From positions 2,362-66,361 of the forward strand of contig UCJD01000027.1 in assembly GCA_900472605.1 (NCBI GenBank): 64,000 nucleotides of DNA. Reading direction: 5' to 3'. This DNA comes from Hyphomicrobiales bacterium (GTDB lineage Bacteria; Pseudomonadota; Alphaproteobacteria; Rhizobiales; Rhizobiaceae). The position numbers were made by a program, and so were the translations under genes. Below the pieces are notes generated by a model. It did not search any database and was not told the DNA's origin. It worked only from the letters and a program-made list of their open reading frames with translations. Below, in pieces: positions 37,737 through 47,159 of this stretch (positions within the stretch are counted from its first letter, which is position 1; every line of letters begins with the position of its first letter).

Positions 37737-38858
37737 GTGTCGACGCGCCAGAAACGCCTGCTTGCCGCCTTGCGGCCGATCACCATCGCCGCTTCCGCAG
37801 CCGCCATCGCCTTCGCAGCAGGGTCGCAGGCTTATGCGAACCCGCATATCCTGGTCGATGTGCAGAGCGGCCGCGTGCTCGAGCATGAGGATGCCTTCCG
37901 CAAGTGGTATCCGGCCTCGCTGACCAAGCTGATGACCATCTACACCACCTTCGACGCGATCCGCTCCGGCCAGATCAGCGTCGATACCCCGATTGTCATG
38001 AGCAAGACCGCCGCTGCCCAGCCGCCGGCCAAGATGTACTTCAAGCCCGGCCAGAAGCTGACGCTCGACAGCGCGCTGAAGATCCTGATCGTCAAGTCCG
38101 CCAATGATATCGCCGTTGCCGTGGCCGAAGCCGTGGGCGGCACGCAGGACGCCTTTGTTCTGAGGATGAACGCCGAAGCCGTCAAGCTCGGCATGAGCGA
38201 CACCCACTTCGTCAATCCGAACGGCCTGCCCGGCAAGGGCCAGTACACGACGGCCCGCGATCTCGCGATCCTCTCGGTCGCGCTGCGCCGCGATTTCCCG
38301 CAATATGCCAGCTACTTCTCGCTTGAGGGTATCACGACAGGCAAGCAGAACATTCCCGCCATCAACATGCTGATCGGCCGTTTTGCCGGCGCCGATGGCA
38401 TGAAGACCGGCTTCATCTGCGCATCTGGCTTCAACCAGATCTCATCGGCCACCCGCAACGGCCGCACGCTCGTCTCCGTCGTGCTCGGCACCGATAGCCT
38501 CGCCGCCCGCGCCGACGCGTCCGCCGACATGCTGCAGCGCGGCTTCACCACGCAATCGGCCAGCACCGACACGCTGGGCTCGCTCAAGCCCTACGGCGAA
38601 ACCCAGGAAGTGGCCGACCTCACGGCCGAAATCTGCAGCGCCAAGGGCGCCAAGATCCGCAGCGAAACGCGCGACGAGGTGGGACGCATGAAGATCCACT
38701 CGCCCTATATCCAGGAAATGGACCACGAGCCGAATTTCGTCTATGCTGGCCTGATCCCCGGCCAGAACGAGCCGCAGCCCGACAAGCTGGCGACGGCTGA
38801 TGGCGTCGGCGACATCGCAAACGTGCCGATCCCGACACCGCGCCCCACATCCTTCTAA
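37737..38858 (+). CDS. D-alanyl-D-alanine carboxypeptidase (penicillin-binding protein, S11)
   Basis: A 373-residue periplasmic serine peptidase that trims the terminal D-Ala from peptidoglycan stem peptides. It has a signal peptide (residues 1-34) and the three active-site motifs SLTK (S61 and K64), SAN (121-123) and KTG (223-225). The start is GTG (37737), preceded by AAGGA. The C-terminal Pro/Thr-rich tail (VPIPTPRPTSF) is not an obvious amphipathic anchor. A CobW-type GTPase follows 26 bases later on the same strand. Confidence 0.92.
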   Translation: MSTRQKRLLAALRPITIAASAAAIAFAAGSQAYANPHILVDVQSGRVLEHEDAFRKWYPASLTKLMTIYTTFDAIRSGQISVDTPIVMSKTAAAQPPAKMYFKPGQKLTLDSALKILIVKSANDIAVAVAEAVGGTQDAFVLRMNAEAVKLGMSDTHFVNPNGLPGKGQYTTARDLAILSVALRRDFPQYASYFSLEGITTGKQNIPAINMLIGRFAGADGMKTGFICASGFNQISSATRNGRTLVSVVLGTDSLAARADASADMLQRGFTTQSASTDTLGSLKPYGETQEVADLTAEICSAKGAKIRSETRDEVGRMKIHSPYIQEMDHEPNFVYAGLIPGQNEPQPDKLATADGVGDIANVPIPTPRPTSF

Positions 38859-38884
38859 GGCACAGACATCTAAGGCATTCAGGC

Positions 38885-40069
38885 ATGAGCGCAGTTGCGG
38901 ATCGCATTCCGGTCACCATCCTCACCGGCTTCCTCGGCGCGGGCAAGTCGACGCTGCTCAACCGCATCCTTAAGGATCCGGCGATGGCGGATGCGGCCGT
39001 CATCATCAACGAGTTCGGTGATGTCGGCATCGATCACCTGCTGGTCGAAAGCTCAGGCGACTCCATCATAGAGCTGTCGGATGGCTGCCTGTGCTGCACC
39101 GTGCGCGGCGAGCTTGTGGATACGCTGGCCAACCTGATGGACGCCATCCAGACCGGCCGCGTCAAGCCGGTGAAGCGCGTCGCCATCGAGACGACGGGCC
39201 TGGCCGATCCGGCGCCGGTCATGCAGGCGATCATGGGCAATCCGATCATAGCGGAAAGCTTCTCGCTCGATGGCGTCGTCACCGTCGTCGATGCCGTCAA
39301 TGGCGCCCAGACGCTCGACAATCACGAGGAAGCCGTCAAACAGGTGGCCGTCGCCGACCGCCTGATCCTATCGAAGAAGACGATGGCCTCGGCCGAGGCG
39401 CTTGATCGTCTCGTCGCCCGCCTGCGCGCGCTCAACCCGCGCGCCGAACTGATGGACGCCGACGATGCCGCGACAGGCACCGCCGCAACGCTGGTCAACG
39501 GCATCTACGACCCATCAACCAAGAGCGCCGATGTCGGCCGCTGGCTGCGCGACGAAGATGCCCATGAAGCGCATCACCACCACCACGATGAGCATGGCCA
39601 CGATTGCGACTGCGGCAACGATCACGGCCATCACGATCACCATCATCATCATCATCACGACGACCAGCACCCGCATGACGTGAACCGCCACGACGCGGCG
39701 ATCCGCTCCTTCTCGATCGTCGAGGACAAGCCGATCGACCCGATGGCGCTCGACATGTTCGTCGATCTCCTGCGCTCGGCCCATGGCGAAAAGCTGCTGA
39801 GGATGAAGGCGATCGTCGCGATGTCGGATCGGCCGGATCGCCCGCTGGTGCTGCACGGCGTCCAGAGCATCTTCCATCCGCCGACGCGCCTGCCCGCATG
39901 GCCGGACCCTGAGGATCGGCGCACCCGCATGGTGCTCATCACCAAGGATCTGCCGGAGGCTTTCGTGAAGGACCTGTTCGACGCCTTCCTCGGCAAACCG
40001 CGTATCGACCAGGCAGACCGTGCGGCGTTGGAAGAGAATCCGCTGGCCATCCCGGGCATGCGCCTCTAG
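38885..40069 (+). CDS. CobW/COG0523-family GTPase with His-rich metal-binding insert
   Basis: A 394-residue G3E-family GTPase, a class of metallochaperones for zinc, cobalt or other metals. Visible are Walker A GFLGAGKST (15-23), the metal-binding CLCC motif (C68, C70, C71) in SDGCLCCTVRG, and an insert rich in His and Asp at about 225-265, including a run of seven His. A C-terminal CobW_C domain follows. The His run suggests zinc or nickel/cobalt storage. No metal regulator is nearby. It is probably co-transcribed with the carboxypeptidase. Confidence 0.9.
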   Translation: MSAVADRIPVTILTGFLGAGKSTLLNRILKDPAMADAAVIINEFGDVGIDHLLVESSGDSIIELSDGCLCCTVRGELVDTLANLMDAIQTGRVKPVKRVAIETTGLADPAPVMQAIMGNPIIAESFSLDGVVTVVDAVNGAQTLDNHEEAVKQVAVADRLILSKKTMASAEALDRLVARLRALNPRAELMDADDAATGTAATLVNGIYDPSTKSADVGRWLRDEDAHEAHHHHHDEHGHDCDCGNDHGHHDHHHHHHHDDQHPHDVNRHDAAIRSFSIVEDKPIDPMALDMFVDLLRSAHGEKLLRMKAIVAMSDRPDRPLVLHGVQSIFHPPTRLPAWPDPEDRRTRMVLITKDLPEAFVKDLFDAFLGKPRIDQADRAALEENPLAIPGMRL

Positions 40070-40097
40070 CCACTTCGGTCCTGGGTCGTCAGGAACG

Positions 40098-40322
40098 CTA
40101 TCCCTTGCGGATCAGGAAGAGGTGACCGGTCTCGGTCTTCCCGCTCTCGATCAGCTCGTGGCCGTCCTCGTTGCAAAAGTGCGGGATATCGATACCGGCA
40201 AGCGGATCGGTCGTTTCCACGCGAAGAAGCGCGCCGCTTTCCAGCGACATCATCTTCTTTCGTGTCTTGATGACAGGCAGCGGGCATTTCAGCCCGCGCA
40301 GATCGTAGGAAATGACGGTCAA
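40098..40322 (-). CDS. tusA: TusA/SirA-family sulfur-carrier protein with a TTG start
   Basis: A 74-residue TusA-like protein: YDLRGLKCPLPVIKTRKKMM contains the conserved CPxP cysteine (Cys13) that carries persulfide in sulfur relay reactions. There is no ATG in the right place. The only well-placed start is TTG at 40320-40322, seven bases after AAGGAG, which itself lies inside the last codons of the upstream L,D-transpeptidase gene. Only four bases separate the two genes, so translation is probably coupled. The cellular sulfur acceptor is unknown. Confidence 0.85.
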   Translation of the reverse strand: MTVISYDLRGLKCPLPVIKTRKKMMSLESGALLRVETTDPLAGIDIPHFCNEDGHELIESGKTETGHLFLIRKG

Positions 40323-40326
40323 GCCG

Positions 40327-41568
40327 TCACTCCTTGGTCCAGAACTTCCAGAAAGGCTTCTTCGAAGCGACTTCCACCGATTCCGGCTGCGCGACCGGCG
40401 CAAAGGCCGTCGCCATCTCCGTCTGCGGTGCCAGCGGGCTCGGCGTCGGAACCGGCACGGATGCCGGATTGACGATCGTAGCATCGGCGACGGCAACCGG
40501 AGCCGCGGCCGGCGTCGATCCGGTGGCCGTATTGGCGGCAACCGACGTCGCCGTCTTCGCAGCCATCATGCCTTCGAGATCGGCGACCTTCATCATCTTG
40601 CCGGCTTCGAGCGAGGTCCCGGTCGGCGCATAGGCAAGCTCTCGGCCCTTGCGGGTCTTGGCGACGACAGCCTTGCGCTCTGCTTCCGTAGGATCGTACC
40701 AGGCCATGCCGTCGAATTCCTTCGACGCCTTGGCATAGGCCAGATCATAGGTCTTGCCGTAGGAGGCAAGCGCCGAGGCCAGCGCTGGCGGCGTCGACAT
40801 CTCCGGGCACCTGCCGCCGGGATTGAAGGCGCCGGATGCCTGCTGGTTGAAGACGTACTTCTTCTCGCAGACATTGACCTCGGGCGGACGCTTGGTGACT
40901 TCGAAATTGTCGTAGCCGACCTTCAGCATCTTCCAGAAGTCGATATTCTCGTTCATCCGGTGCTTGAACATGTTGTCGGCGGTCATGCGGAACGGATAGG
41001 CCTCGAGCTGCACCGTCGACTGGCCGCCTTTGAAGGCGTCGCGGGCGAAGGCGTAGATCTCGAGAACCTGCTGGTCCGTCATCGAATAGCAGCCCGACGA
41101 CGAGCAGGCGCCGTGGATCATCAGATCGGTTCCGGTGCGGCCGTTGACCGAATCGTAACGGTTCGGGAAGCCCGTATTGATCGCGAGATAGTATTTGGAG
41201 TTCGGGTTGAGGTTCGCCTTGGTGAGGTTGTAGAAGCCCTCAGGCGCCTGACGGTCACCCTGTTTCACCTTGGGACCGAGACGGCCGGACCAGGCGCAAA
41301 TCTTGTAGTCTGCGATCTTCTCGAAGCGGTTGTCGGTCTTCGCCTTCCAGATCTCCAGGGCACCCTCTTCCTTGAAGATGCGGATCATGATCGGCGAATT
41401 GCGGTCCATGCCCTTGGCCGCCATCTCGTTGAGGATGCGCGGCGGCAGCGGCTGCTCGACCTTGTTCTTGACCTTGGAGAGGTCGATCTGCGTGGTTTCC
41501 AACGCGTCGTTGCAGCCGGCCAAAGCCAGCGCCATCAGGGAAACATAGGCAAAATGACGAAAGCGCAT
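40327..41568 (-). CDS. L,D-transpeptidase (YkuD) lipoprotein
   Basis: A 413-residue periplasmic murein L,D-transpeptidase-like protein. It starts with a lipoprotein signal (LALAGC, Cys19). The YkuD catalytic domain spans about residues 55-205 with the active-site segment IHGACSSSGCYSM (His152, Cys160). Its extra cysteines and the Ser-rich turn match the YafK-like subgroup. The C-terminal 140 residues are Ala/Pro/Thr-rich and probably unstructured, ending FWKFWTKE. It is followed by tusA four bases later. A perfect palindrome GGCCAA-GGT-TTGGCC (41721-41735) and a second one (41732-41748) stand in the otherwise empty 206-bp gap before accA. Confidence 0.9.
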   Translation of the reverse strand: MRFRHFAYVSLMALALAGCNDALETTQIDLSKVKNKVEQPLPPRILNEMAAKGMDRNSPIMIRIFKEEGALEIWKAKTDNRFEKIADYKICAWSGRLGPKVKQGDRQAPEGFYNLTKANLNPNSKYYLAINTGFPNRYDSVNGRTGTDLMIHGACSSSGCYSMTDQQVLEIYAFARDAFKGGQSTVQLEAYPFRMTADNMFKHRMNENIDFWKMLKVGYDNFEVTKRPPEVNVCEKKYVFNQQASGAFNPGGRCPEMSTPPALASALASYGKTYDLAYAKASKEFDGMAWYDPTEAERKAVVAKTRKGRELAYAPTGTSLEAGKMMKVADLEGMMAAKTATSVAANTATGSTPAAAPVAVADATIVNPASVPVPTPSPLAPQTEMATAFAPVAQPESVEVASKKPFWKFWTKE

Positions 41569-41774
41569 TCAAACTAGCCCAATTACGAGATGCGACCCAA
41601 TCCGTTGAACGGGTTCGAAGTGAAGCGAATCATTGGCCCATTCTGGTTTACAAAACCTTAACGACCATGCCGCGCACCCACGACCCCCGCAAGCACAAAA
41701 CCTATTGATAACACTAATGTGGCCAAGGTTTGGCCGCAATCCGCGGCCTCCCCCAAGCCTGCCCGGCAGCCTCG

Positions 41775-42728
41775 TTAGAGGTTGCGGCCCATGTTCAGGA
41801 ACTTCTGGCGGCGATCGTTGCGGATCTGCTCACCGGTGCGGTTGGCCATTTCGCCGAGCGCATTGGCGATGACATCGCCGGTAGACGCGATAACGCTGTC
41901 GGGATCGCGATGCGCGCCGCCGAGCGGCTCGCCGATGATGCCGTCGATGATCCCGAGCGCCTTCAGGTCGTCAGACGTGATCTTCATGTTGGTAGCCGCT
42001 TCCTTGGCGCGCGCGGAATCGCGCCACAGGATCGAGGCAGCGCCTTCAGGCGAGATCACGCTGTAGATCGCATGCTCCAGCATGTAGACGCGGTTGCCGG
42101 TGGCGATCGCGATCGCGCCGCCCGAACCGCCCTCGCCGATGACGACAGAGATGATCGGAACCTTGAGGCCGAGGCACATTTCCGTCGAGCGGGCGATGGC
42201 TTCCGCCTGGCCGCGCTCTTCGGCGCCGACGCCGGGATAGGCACCGGCGGTATCGACCAGCGTGATGACGGGCAGGCCGAAACGGTCGGCCATCTCGAGC
42301 ACGCGGATTGCCTTGCGGTAGCCTTCAGGACGCGCGCTGCCGAAATTGTGCTTCAGGCGGCTCTTCGTGTCGTTGCCCTTTTCCTGGCCGATAACGGCAA
42401 CGGGCTGGCCGCGGAAGCGCGCCAGACCGGCCTGGATCGCGGCATCCTCGGAAAACTTGCGGTCGCCGGCGAGCGGCGTGAATTCCTGGAACAGCGTCTT
42501 GGCATAGTCGACGAAGTGTGGCCGCTGCGGATGACGCGCGACCTGGGTCTTCTGCCAGGCGTTGAGCTTCGAATAGATTTCGACCGTCGCTTCGCGAACA
42601 CGAACTTCGAGCCTGCCGATTTCATCGGATGTATCGATGCTCTCGTCTTCCGAGGCAATCTTTTTCAATTCGATGATCTTGCCTTCGAGGTCGGAGATCG
42701 GCTTTTCGAAGTCGAGATAATTGTGCAT
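41775..42728 (-). CDS. accA: Acetyl-CoA carboxylase carboxyltransferase subunit alpha
   Basis: AccA pairs with AccD to transfer carboxyl groups from biotin to acetyl-CoA, giving malonyl-CoA for fatty acid synthesis. The 317-residue length is typical. The N-terminal helix LDFEKPISDLEGKIIELKKI and the crotonase-like core with LVDTAGAYPGVGAEERGQAE and GEGGSGGAIAIA are clear. The ATG giving MHNYLDF is chosen from homology; the frame is open far upstream into xerD. It lies 62 bases after xerD on the same strand. Confidence 0.97.
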   Translation of the reverse strand: MHNYLDFEKPISDLEGKIIELKKIASEDESIDTSDEIGRLEVRVREATVEIYSKLNAWQKTQVARHPQRPHFVDYAKTLFQEFTPLAGDRKFSEDAAIQAGLARFRGQPVAVIGQEKGNDTKSRLKHNFGSARPEGYRKAIRVLEMADRFGLPVITLVDTAGAYPGVGAEERGQAEAIARSTEMCLGLKVPIISVVIGEGGSGGAIAIATGNRVYMLEHAIYSVISPEGAASILWRDSARAKEAATNMKITSDDLKALGIIDGIIGEPLGGAHRDPDSVIASTGDVIANALGEMANRTGEQIRNDRRQKFLNMGRNL

Positions 42729-42790
42729 GAGGTGCGTTTCCGTTCCTTGTGCCCGGGACATTTTGTATCTGGCTGCCCTTGTCGCCGGTC

Positions 42791-43744
42791 CTAATCCTGC
42801 TTTTTCGCCTGTTTGGCAAGGGGGTGATGCGTCTGGACCAGTTGCTGAAGCCTTTCTTCCAGCACATGCGTGTAGATTTGCGTGGTGGAAATGTCCGAAT
42901 GGCCGAGCAGTTCCTGAACCACGCGCAGATCGGCGCCATTGGCGAGCAGATGACTTGCGAAAGCGTGCCGCATCACGTGCGGCGAGATCATAGATGGGGT
43001 GAGCCCGGCCCGGATCGCAAGGTTCTTCAGATCGCGCGCAAACACCTGGCGTGCCAGATAACCATCTTTCGAAGCGGCCGGAAACAGCCATGGGCTTTCC
43101 TGTGGATGGTCCGACGCCGCCCTCTCCTTCGCCAGCATCGGCCCGTAGAGCTTCAGCGCCGCGATCGCCGATTGCGACAGCGGAACCAGCCGCTCCTTGT
43201 TGCCCTTGCCGCGAATGATCAGGAAACGACCCTCCTGGTCGAGCACCCGGGCAGGCAGCGACACGAGCTCGCTGACGCGCATGCCCGTCGCGTAGAGCAG
43301 CTCCAGCAGCACAAACATCCGCAACCGCTGCAATTGCCCGGGAGTAGGATCCTGCGCTTCCTGCTCAGCCTGCTCCAGCAGCCGGCCCACTTCGTCCACA
43401 CCCATGGTCTTCGGCAGTGGTCTGCCCTTCTTCGGCGCATCGAGAATACCGGTCGGATCGTCGGTGCGCAGACCTTCTGCGTAGAGAAACTTGTAGAACT
43501 GCCGCATCGCCGCCAACCGCCTCGCCTGCGACGAGGGCTTGAACCCTTGCGCGGCCAGCGATGCCAGATAGGCCGAAAGATCGGCCGACGCCGCCTCCGT
43601 CAGCCGCACGCTTCGGGCGTTCAGAAAGGAATGCAGATCGTCGAGATCGTGTTCGTAGGAGGATAGCGTATTGGCCGCAGCACCCCGTTCGGCGCTCATC
43701 ATCTCGAGGAAAGCCTCCACGTGAGCGCGGCTGAGATCTCTCAT
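42791..43744 (-). CDS. xerD: Tyrosine recombinase XerD
   Basis: XerD resolves chromosome dimers at dif together with XerC. The 317-residue product has the N-terminal SAM-like core-binding domain (1-100) and the catalytic domain with R156, K180, H256, R259, H282 and the nucleophile Y291 (in [13 protein letters not shown]). Its position in a housekeeping operon with accA, away from phage genes, supports Xer rather than an integrase. A 58-residue membrane protein gene ends four bases upstream. Confidence 0.93.
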   Translation of the reverse strand: MRDLSRAHVEAFLEMMSAERGAAANTLSSYEHDLDDLHSFLNARSVRLTEAASADLSAYLASLAAQGFKPSSQARRLAAMRQFYKFLYAEGLRTDDPTGILDAPKKGRPLPKTMGVDEVGRLLEQAEQEAQDPTPGQLQRLRMFVLLELLYATGMRVSELVSLPARVLDQEGRFLIIRGKGNKERLVPLSQSAIAALKLYGPMLAKERAASDHPQESPWLFPAASKDGYLARQVFARDLKNLAIRAGLTPSMISPHVMRHAFASHLLANGADLRVVQELLGHSDISTTQIYTHVLEERLQQLVQTHHPLAKQAKKQD

Positions 43745-43748
43745 CGCA

Positions 43749-43925
43749 TCACTTCTTGGCCGGGCTGATCGCGCCGGTGGCAGGCGGGTTGATCCGCTCC
43801 GAGGGGATGCGGATCGTCACGTCGCGCTCCTGCGGTTCGACGAACGTCACCAGCGCCCACATCGTTCCGTATATCGCTCCGGCGATGACCGCCAGGACGG
43901 CGAGAAATCGGAACAGGCTCGGCAT
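43749..43925 (-). CDS. 58-residue membrane-anchored small protein upstream of xerD
   Basis: ATG at 43925 to TGA at 43749 encodes [20 protein letters not shown] followed by [20 protein letters not shown] and a short Pro-rich end. It has one transmembrane helix (residues 5-28) and a 30-residue hydrophilic tail on the far side. The stop lies four bases before xerD, so the three genes small protein-xerD-accA form one transcription unit. The region 43926-44071 separates it from the divergent aroK gene and must carry both promoters. Function unknown. Confidence 0.7.
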   Translation of the reverse strand: MPSLFRFLAVLAVIAGAIYGTMWALVTFVEPQERDVTIRIPSERINPPATGAISPAKK

Positions 43926-44071
43926 TCAGCAACTCCATGGCTTTGCTTCTTTATGAAGAAGCGCGTTTGCAAGTGCAAGAAGGAGCTTTTGGAGCATGAT
44001 TCCCTTGCCTCCGGCTTGACGCTACACCTGCATTTGTTGATACCGTTCGCAAACAAAGTGTGAATGGACCA

Positions 44072-44659
44072 ATGAACGACCCAGTTCTGATCGTTGCCGA
44101 TAGCCTGAGGGACAGAGCTCGCGCTGCGCTCGGTTCGCGCAATCTGATCCTCGTCGGCCTGATGGGCGCCGGCAAGTCCTCGGTCGGGCGCATCGTCGCC
44201 ACGCAACTCGGTATTCCTTTCATCGACAGCGACGCGGAAATCGAGCGCGTCTCGCGCATGTCGATATCAGAGCTATTTGCCGCCTATGGCGAGGACGAGT
44301 TCCGTGCGCTTGAGGGACGGGTGATGAAGCGGCTGCTGAAGGGCGGTCCCCGGGTCGTCTCCACAGGCGGCGGCGCCTTCATCAACGATCGCACGCGCAA
44401 GCACATCAAGCGGGGTGGCGTCTCTGTCTGGCTGAAGGCCGAACTCGATGTGCTCTGGGAGCGCGTCAACAAGCGCGACACCCGCCCGCTGCTGAAGACC
44501 GAAAATCCGAAGCAGACGCTCGAAAACCTGATGAACGCAAGATACCCGATCTACGAGCAGGCCGATCTCACCGTCATCTCGCGCGATGTCCGCAAGGAGC
44601 TGATGGCAGACGAAGTGCTGAAAGCCCTGATCGACGCCAGAACCGAAAGTGCCGCCTGA
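44072..44659 (+). CDS. aroK: Shikimate kinase
   Basis: AroK phosphorylates shikimate at the 3-OH in aromatic amino acid synthesis. The 195-residue product has Walker A GLMGAGKSS (29-37), the substrate-binding DSDAEIER and GEDEFRALE, and VVSTGGGAF. I use the ATG giving MNDPVLI; an in-frame GTG four codons earlier is an alternative. The stop overlaps the aroB start (ATGA-type, one-base overlap), so the two are translationally coupled. Confidence 0.95.
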   Translation: MNDPVLIVADSLRDRARAALGSRNLILVGLMGAGKSSVGRIVATQLGIPFIDSDAEIERVSRMSISELFAAYGEDEFRALEGRVMKRLLKGGPRVVSTGGGAFINDRTRKHIKRGGVSVWLKAELDVLWERVNKRDTRPLLKTENPKQTLENLMNARYPIYEQADLTVISRDVRKELMADEVLKALIDARTESAA

Positions 44660-45789
44660 TGACCGCGATTGCCGCCTCCGCCGAACGCAAGGTTCACGTG
44701 CCGCTTGGCGACCGGGCCTACGACATCCTGATCGGTCCCGGCCTGATCGCCCGTGCCGGCGCCGAGATCGCCGCGCGCCTCAAGGGCCGCAAGGCTGCGA
44801 TCATCACCGACGAGAATGTCGCGCCGCTCTATCTGGAGGCACTGGTCGAGAGCCTGACGGCCGCAGGCATCGCATCGTCGGCGCTCACTTTGCCGGCAGG
44901 CGAAAAGACCAAGAGCTTCGAGCATCTGATGACCGCTTGCGACAAGGTTCTGGAAGCCCGCGTCGAGCGTAACGATTACGTGATCGCGCTTGGCGGCGGC
45001 GTTATCGGCGACCTCTCCGGCTTCGTCGCCGGCATTGTCAGGCGCGGCGTGCGCTTCGTGCAGATACCGACCTCGCTGCTGTCGCAGGTCGATAGCTCCG
45101 TCGGCGGTAAGACCGGCATCAACAGCCGCCACGGCAAGAACCTGATCGGCGTCTTCCACCAGCCAGACCTTGTGCTTGCTGATGCCGATGTCCTGAACAC
45201 ACTGAGCGAACGCGAATTCCGCGCCGGCTATGCCGAGGTCGCCAAATACGGCCTGATCGACAAGCCCGACTTCTTCACCTGGCTGGAAAAAAACTGGCAG
45301 TCCGTCTTTTCCGGCGGCTCAGCCCGCATCGAGGCGATCGCCGCCAGCTGCCAGGCGAAATCCGATGTCGTCGTAGCCGACGAGCACGAGAACGGCCAGC
45401 GCGCTTTGCTTAATCTCGGCCACACCTTCGGCCACGCGCTGGAAGCCGCAACCGCCTATGACAGCGCCCGCCTCGTCCACGGCGAGGGCGTGTCGATCGG
45501 CATGGTGCTCGCCCACGAATTCTCCGCCCGCATGAATCTGGCAAGCCCCGACGACGCCAGGCGCGTCGAGCATCACCTGAAAGAAGTCGGCCTTCCGACC
45601 CGCATGTCTGAGATCCCTGGCATATTGCCGCCGGCCGGAGTGCTGATGGACGCGATCGCCCAGGACAAGAAGGTCAAGAGCGGCAAGCTCACCTTCATCC
45701 TCACCCGCGGCATCGGCCAGTCCTTCGTCGCTAATGACGTCCCGGCATCCGAAGTGTTGAGCTTCCTCAAGGAAAAACACCCGCAATGA
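44659..45789 (+). CDS. aroB: 3-Dehydroquinate synthase
   Basis: AroB converts DAHP to 3-dehydroquinate using NAD and a divalent metal, the second step of the shikimate pathway. The 376-residue product shows ALGGGVIGDLSGFVAG (NAD binding), PTSLLSQVDSSVGGKTGIN, metal ligands in the GYAEVAKYG, NLGHTFGHALE and HGEGVSIGM segments. It overlaps aroK by one base and the following CBS-domain gene by four. The three form one transcription unit. Confidence 0.97.
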   Translation: MTAIAASAERKVHVPLGDRAYDILIGPGLIARAGAEIAARLKGRKAAIITDENVAPLYLEALVESLTAAGIASSALTLPAGEKTKSFEHLMTACDKVLEARVERNDYVIALGGGVIGDLSGFVAGIVRRGVRFVQIPTSLLSQVDSSVGGKTGINSRHGKNLIGVFHQPDLVLADADVLNTLSEREFRAGYAEVAKYGLIDKPDFFTWLEKNWQSVFSGGSARIEAIAASCQAKSDVVVADEHENGQRALLNLGHTFGHALEAATAYDSARLVHGEGVSIGMVLAHEFSARMNLASPDDARRVEHHLKEVGLPTRMSEIPGILPPAGVLMDAIAQDKKVKSGKLTFILTRGIGQSFVANDVPASEVLSFLKEKHPQ

Positions 45790-47096
45790 CCCTCGAAGGC
45801 GCGCTGGCATTTCTTTCCGCATACTGGCCGGAAATTCTTTCCATCGTGGCCCTCGTCCTCATGTCCGCCTTCTTCTCCGGCTCCGAGACGGCGCTGACCG
45901 CCGTGTCCCGCAGCCGCATCCACACGCTGGAAGCCAACGGCGAGGAACGCGCCGGCGTCGTGCGCGAACTGATCGAGCGCCGCGACCGGCTGATCGGCGC
46001 GCTCCTGATCGGCAACAACCTCGCCAACATCCTGTCCTCCTCGATCGCAACCAGCGTCTTTCTCGGGCTGTTCGGCAGCTCGGGCGTCGCCTGGGCGACG
46101 CTGGCGATGACGATCATCCTCGTCATCTTCGCCGAAGTGCTTCCGAAGAGCTGGGCGATATCGATACCGGAGCGCTTCGCGCTCGCCGTCGCCTTCGCCG
46201 TCAAGGCTTTCGTTCTGGTCGTCGGCCCGTTGTCCTCCTTCGTCAACCGCATCGTCCGCTTCATCCTCGCCCGCTTCGGCATCAACCTCTCGCGCGAGGT
46301 TTCGATGCTCTCGGCGCACGAGGAACTGCGCGGCGCCGTCGATCTGCTCCATCGCGAGGGATCGGTGGTAAAGGCAGACCGCGACCGCCTCGGCGGTGTG
46401 CTCGATCTCGGCGAGCTCGAACTCTCCGACATCATGGTCCACCGCATGGCCATGCGCGGCATCAACGCCGACGATCCACCCGAGGTGGTTGTCCGCACCA
46501 TCCTCGACAGCCCCTTCACCCGCATGCCGCTGTGGCGCGGCTCGACCGACAACATCATCGGCGTGGTGCACTCCAAGGATCTGCTGAGGGCGCTTGCCGA
46601 ACGCGATGCCGAGCCGGAGCATCTCGATATCATCAAGATCGCCCAGAAGCCCTGGTTCGTGCCCGACAGCACCAACCTTGAAGCCCAGCTCAACGCCTTC
46701 CTGCGCCGCAAGCAGCACTTTGCCGTCGTCGTCGACGAATATGGCGAGGTGCAGGGCATCGTCACGCTCGAGGATATTCTGGAAGAGATCGTCGGCGACA
46801 TCGCCGACGAGCACGACATCGAGATGCAGGGCGTGCGCCAGGAGGCCGACGGCTCGGTGGTGGTCGATGGCAATGTGCCGATCCGCGACCTCAATCGCGC
46901 GCTCGACTGGCAGCTTCCCGATGAGGAGGCGACCACCATCGCTGGCCTTGTGATCCACGAATCGATGACCATTCCCGAGGAGCGCCAGGCCTTCACCTTC
47001 TACGGCAAGCGCTTCATCGTCATGAAGCGCGACAAGAACCGCATCACCAGACTGCGCATCCGTCCGGCGGAGGAAAACGAGACCAACCCCGCCTGA
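45786..47096 (+). CDS. HlyC/CorC-family CBS-domain membrane protein (CNNM-like)
   Basis: A 436-residue CNNM/CorC protein of the type linked to magnesium efflux. It has an N-terminal DUF21 transmembrane domain (about 15-170) with AFFSGSETALTAVSRSRI, two CBS domains (about 205-330) that bind adenine nucleotides, including DEYGEVQGIVTLEDILEEIV, and a C-terminal CorC_HlyC domain (about 345-430). The start overlaps aroB by four bases. A haemolysin role, sometimes annotated for this family, is not supported. Confidence 0.9.
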   Translation: MTLEGALAFLSAYWPEILSIVALVLMSAFFSGSETALTAVSRSRIHTLEANGEERAGVVRELIERRDRLIGALLIGNNLANILSSSIATSVFLGLFGSSGVAWATLAMTIILVIFAEVLPKSWAISIPERFALAVAFAVKAFVLVVGPLSSFVNRIVRFILARFGINLSREVSMLSAHEELRGAVDLLHREGSVVKADRDRLGGVLDLGELELSDIMVHRMAMRGINADDPPEVVVRTILDSPFTRMPLWRGSTDNIIGVVHSKDLLRALAERDAEPEHLDIIKIAQKPWFVPDSTNLEAQLNAFLRRKQHFAVVVDEYGEVQGIVTLEDILEEIVGDIADEHDIEMQGVRQEADGSVVVDGNVPIRDLNRALDWQLPDEEATTIAGLVIHESMTIPEERQAFTFYGKRFIVMKRDKNRITRLRIRPAEENETNPA

Positions 47097-47159
47097 TTTC
47101 CTGCCATCTATTGCGCGCTGCGGGAGGAGCCCGGCGAGCAGCATCATTATGGATTTGAT

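Noticed and set aside
43980..44030. GAGCATGATTC as a copy of a dispersed rhizobial palindrome
   Set aside because: Only the first dozen bases resemble the repeat I remember and the inverted partner is missing, so it is not reported as a repeat.
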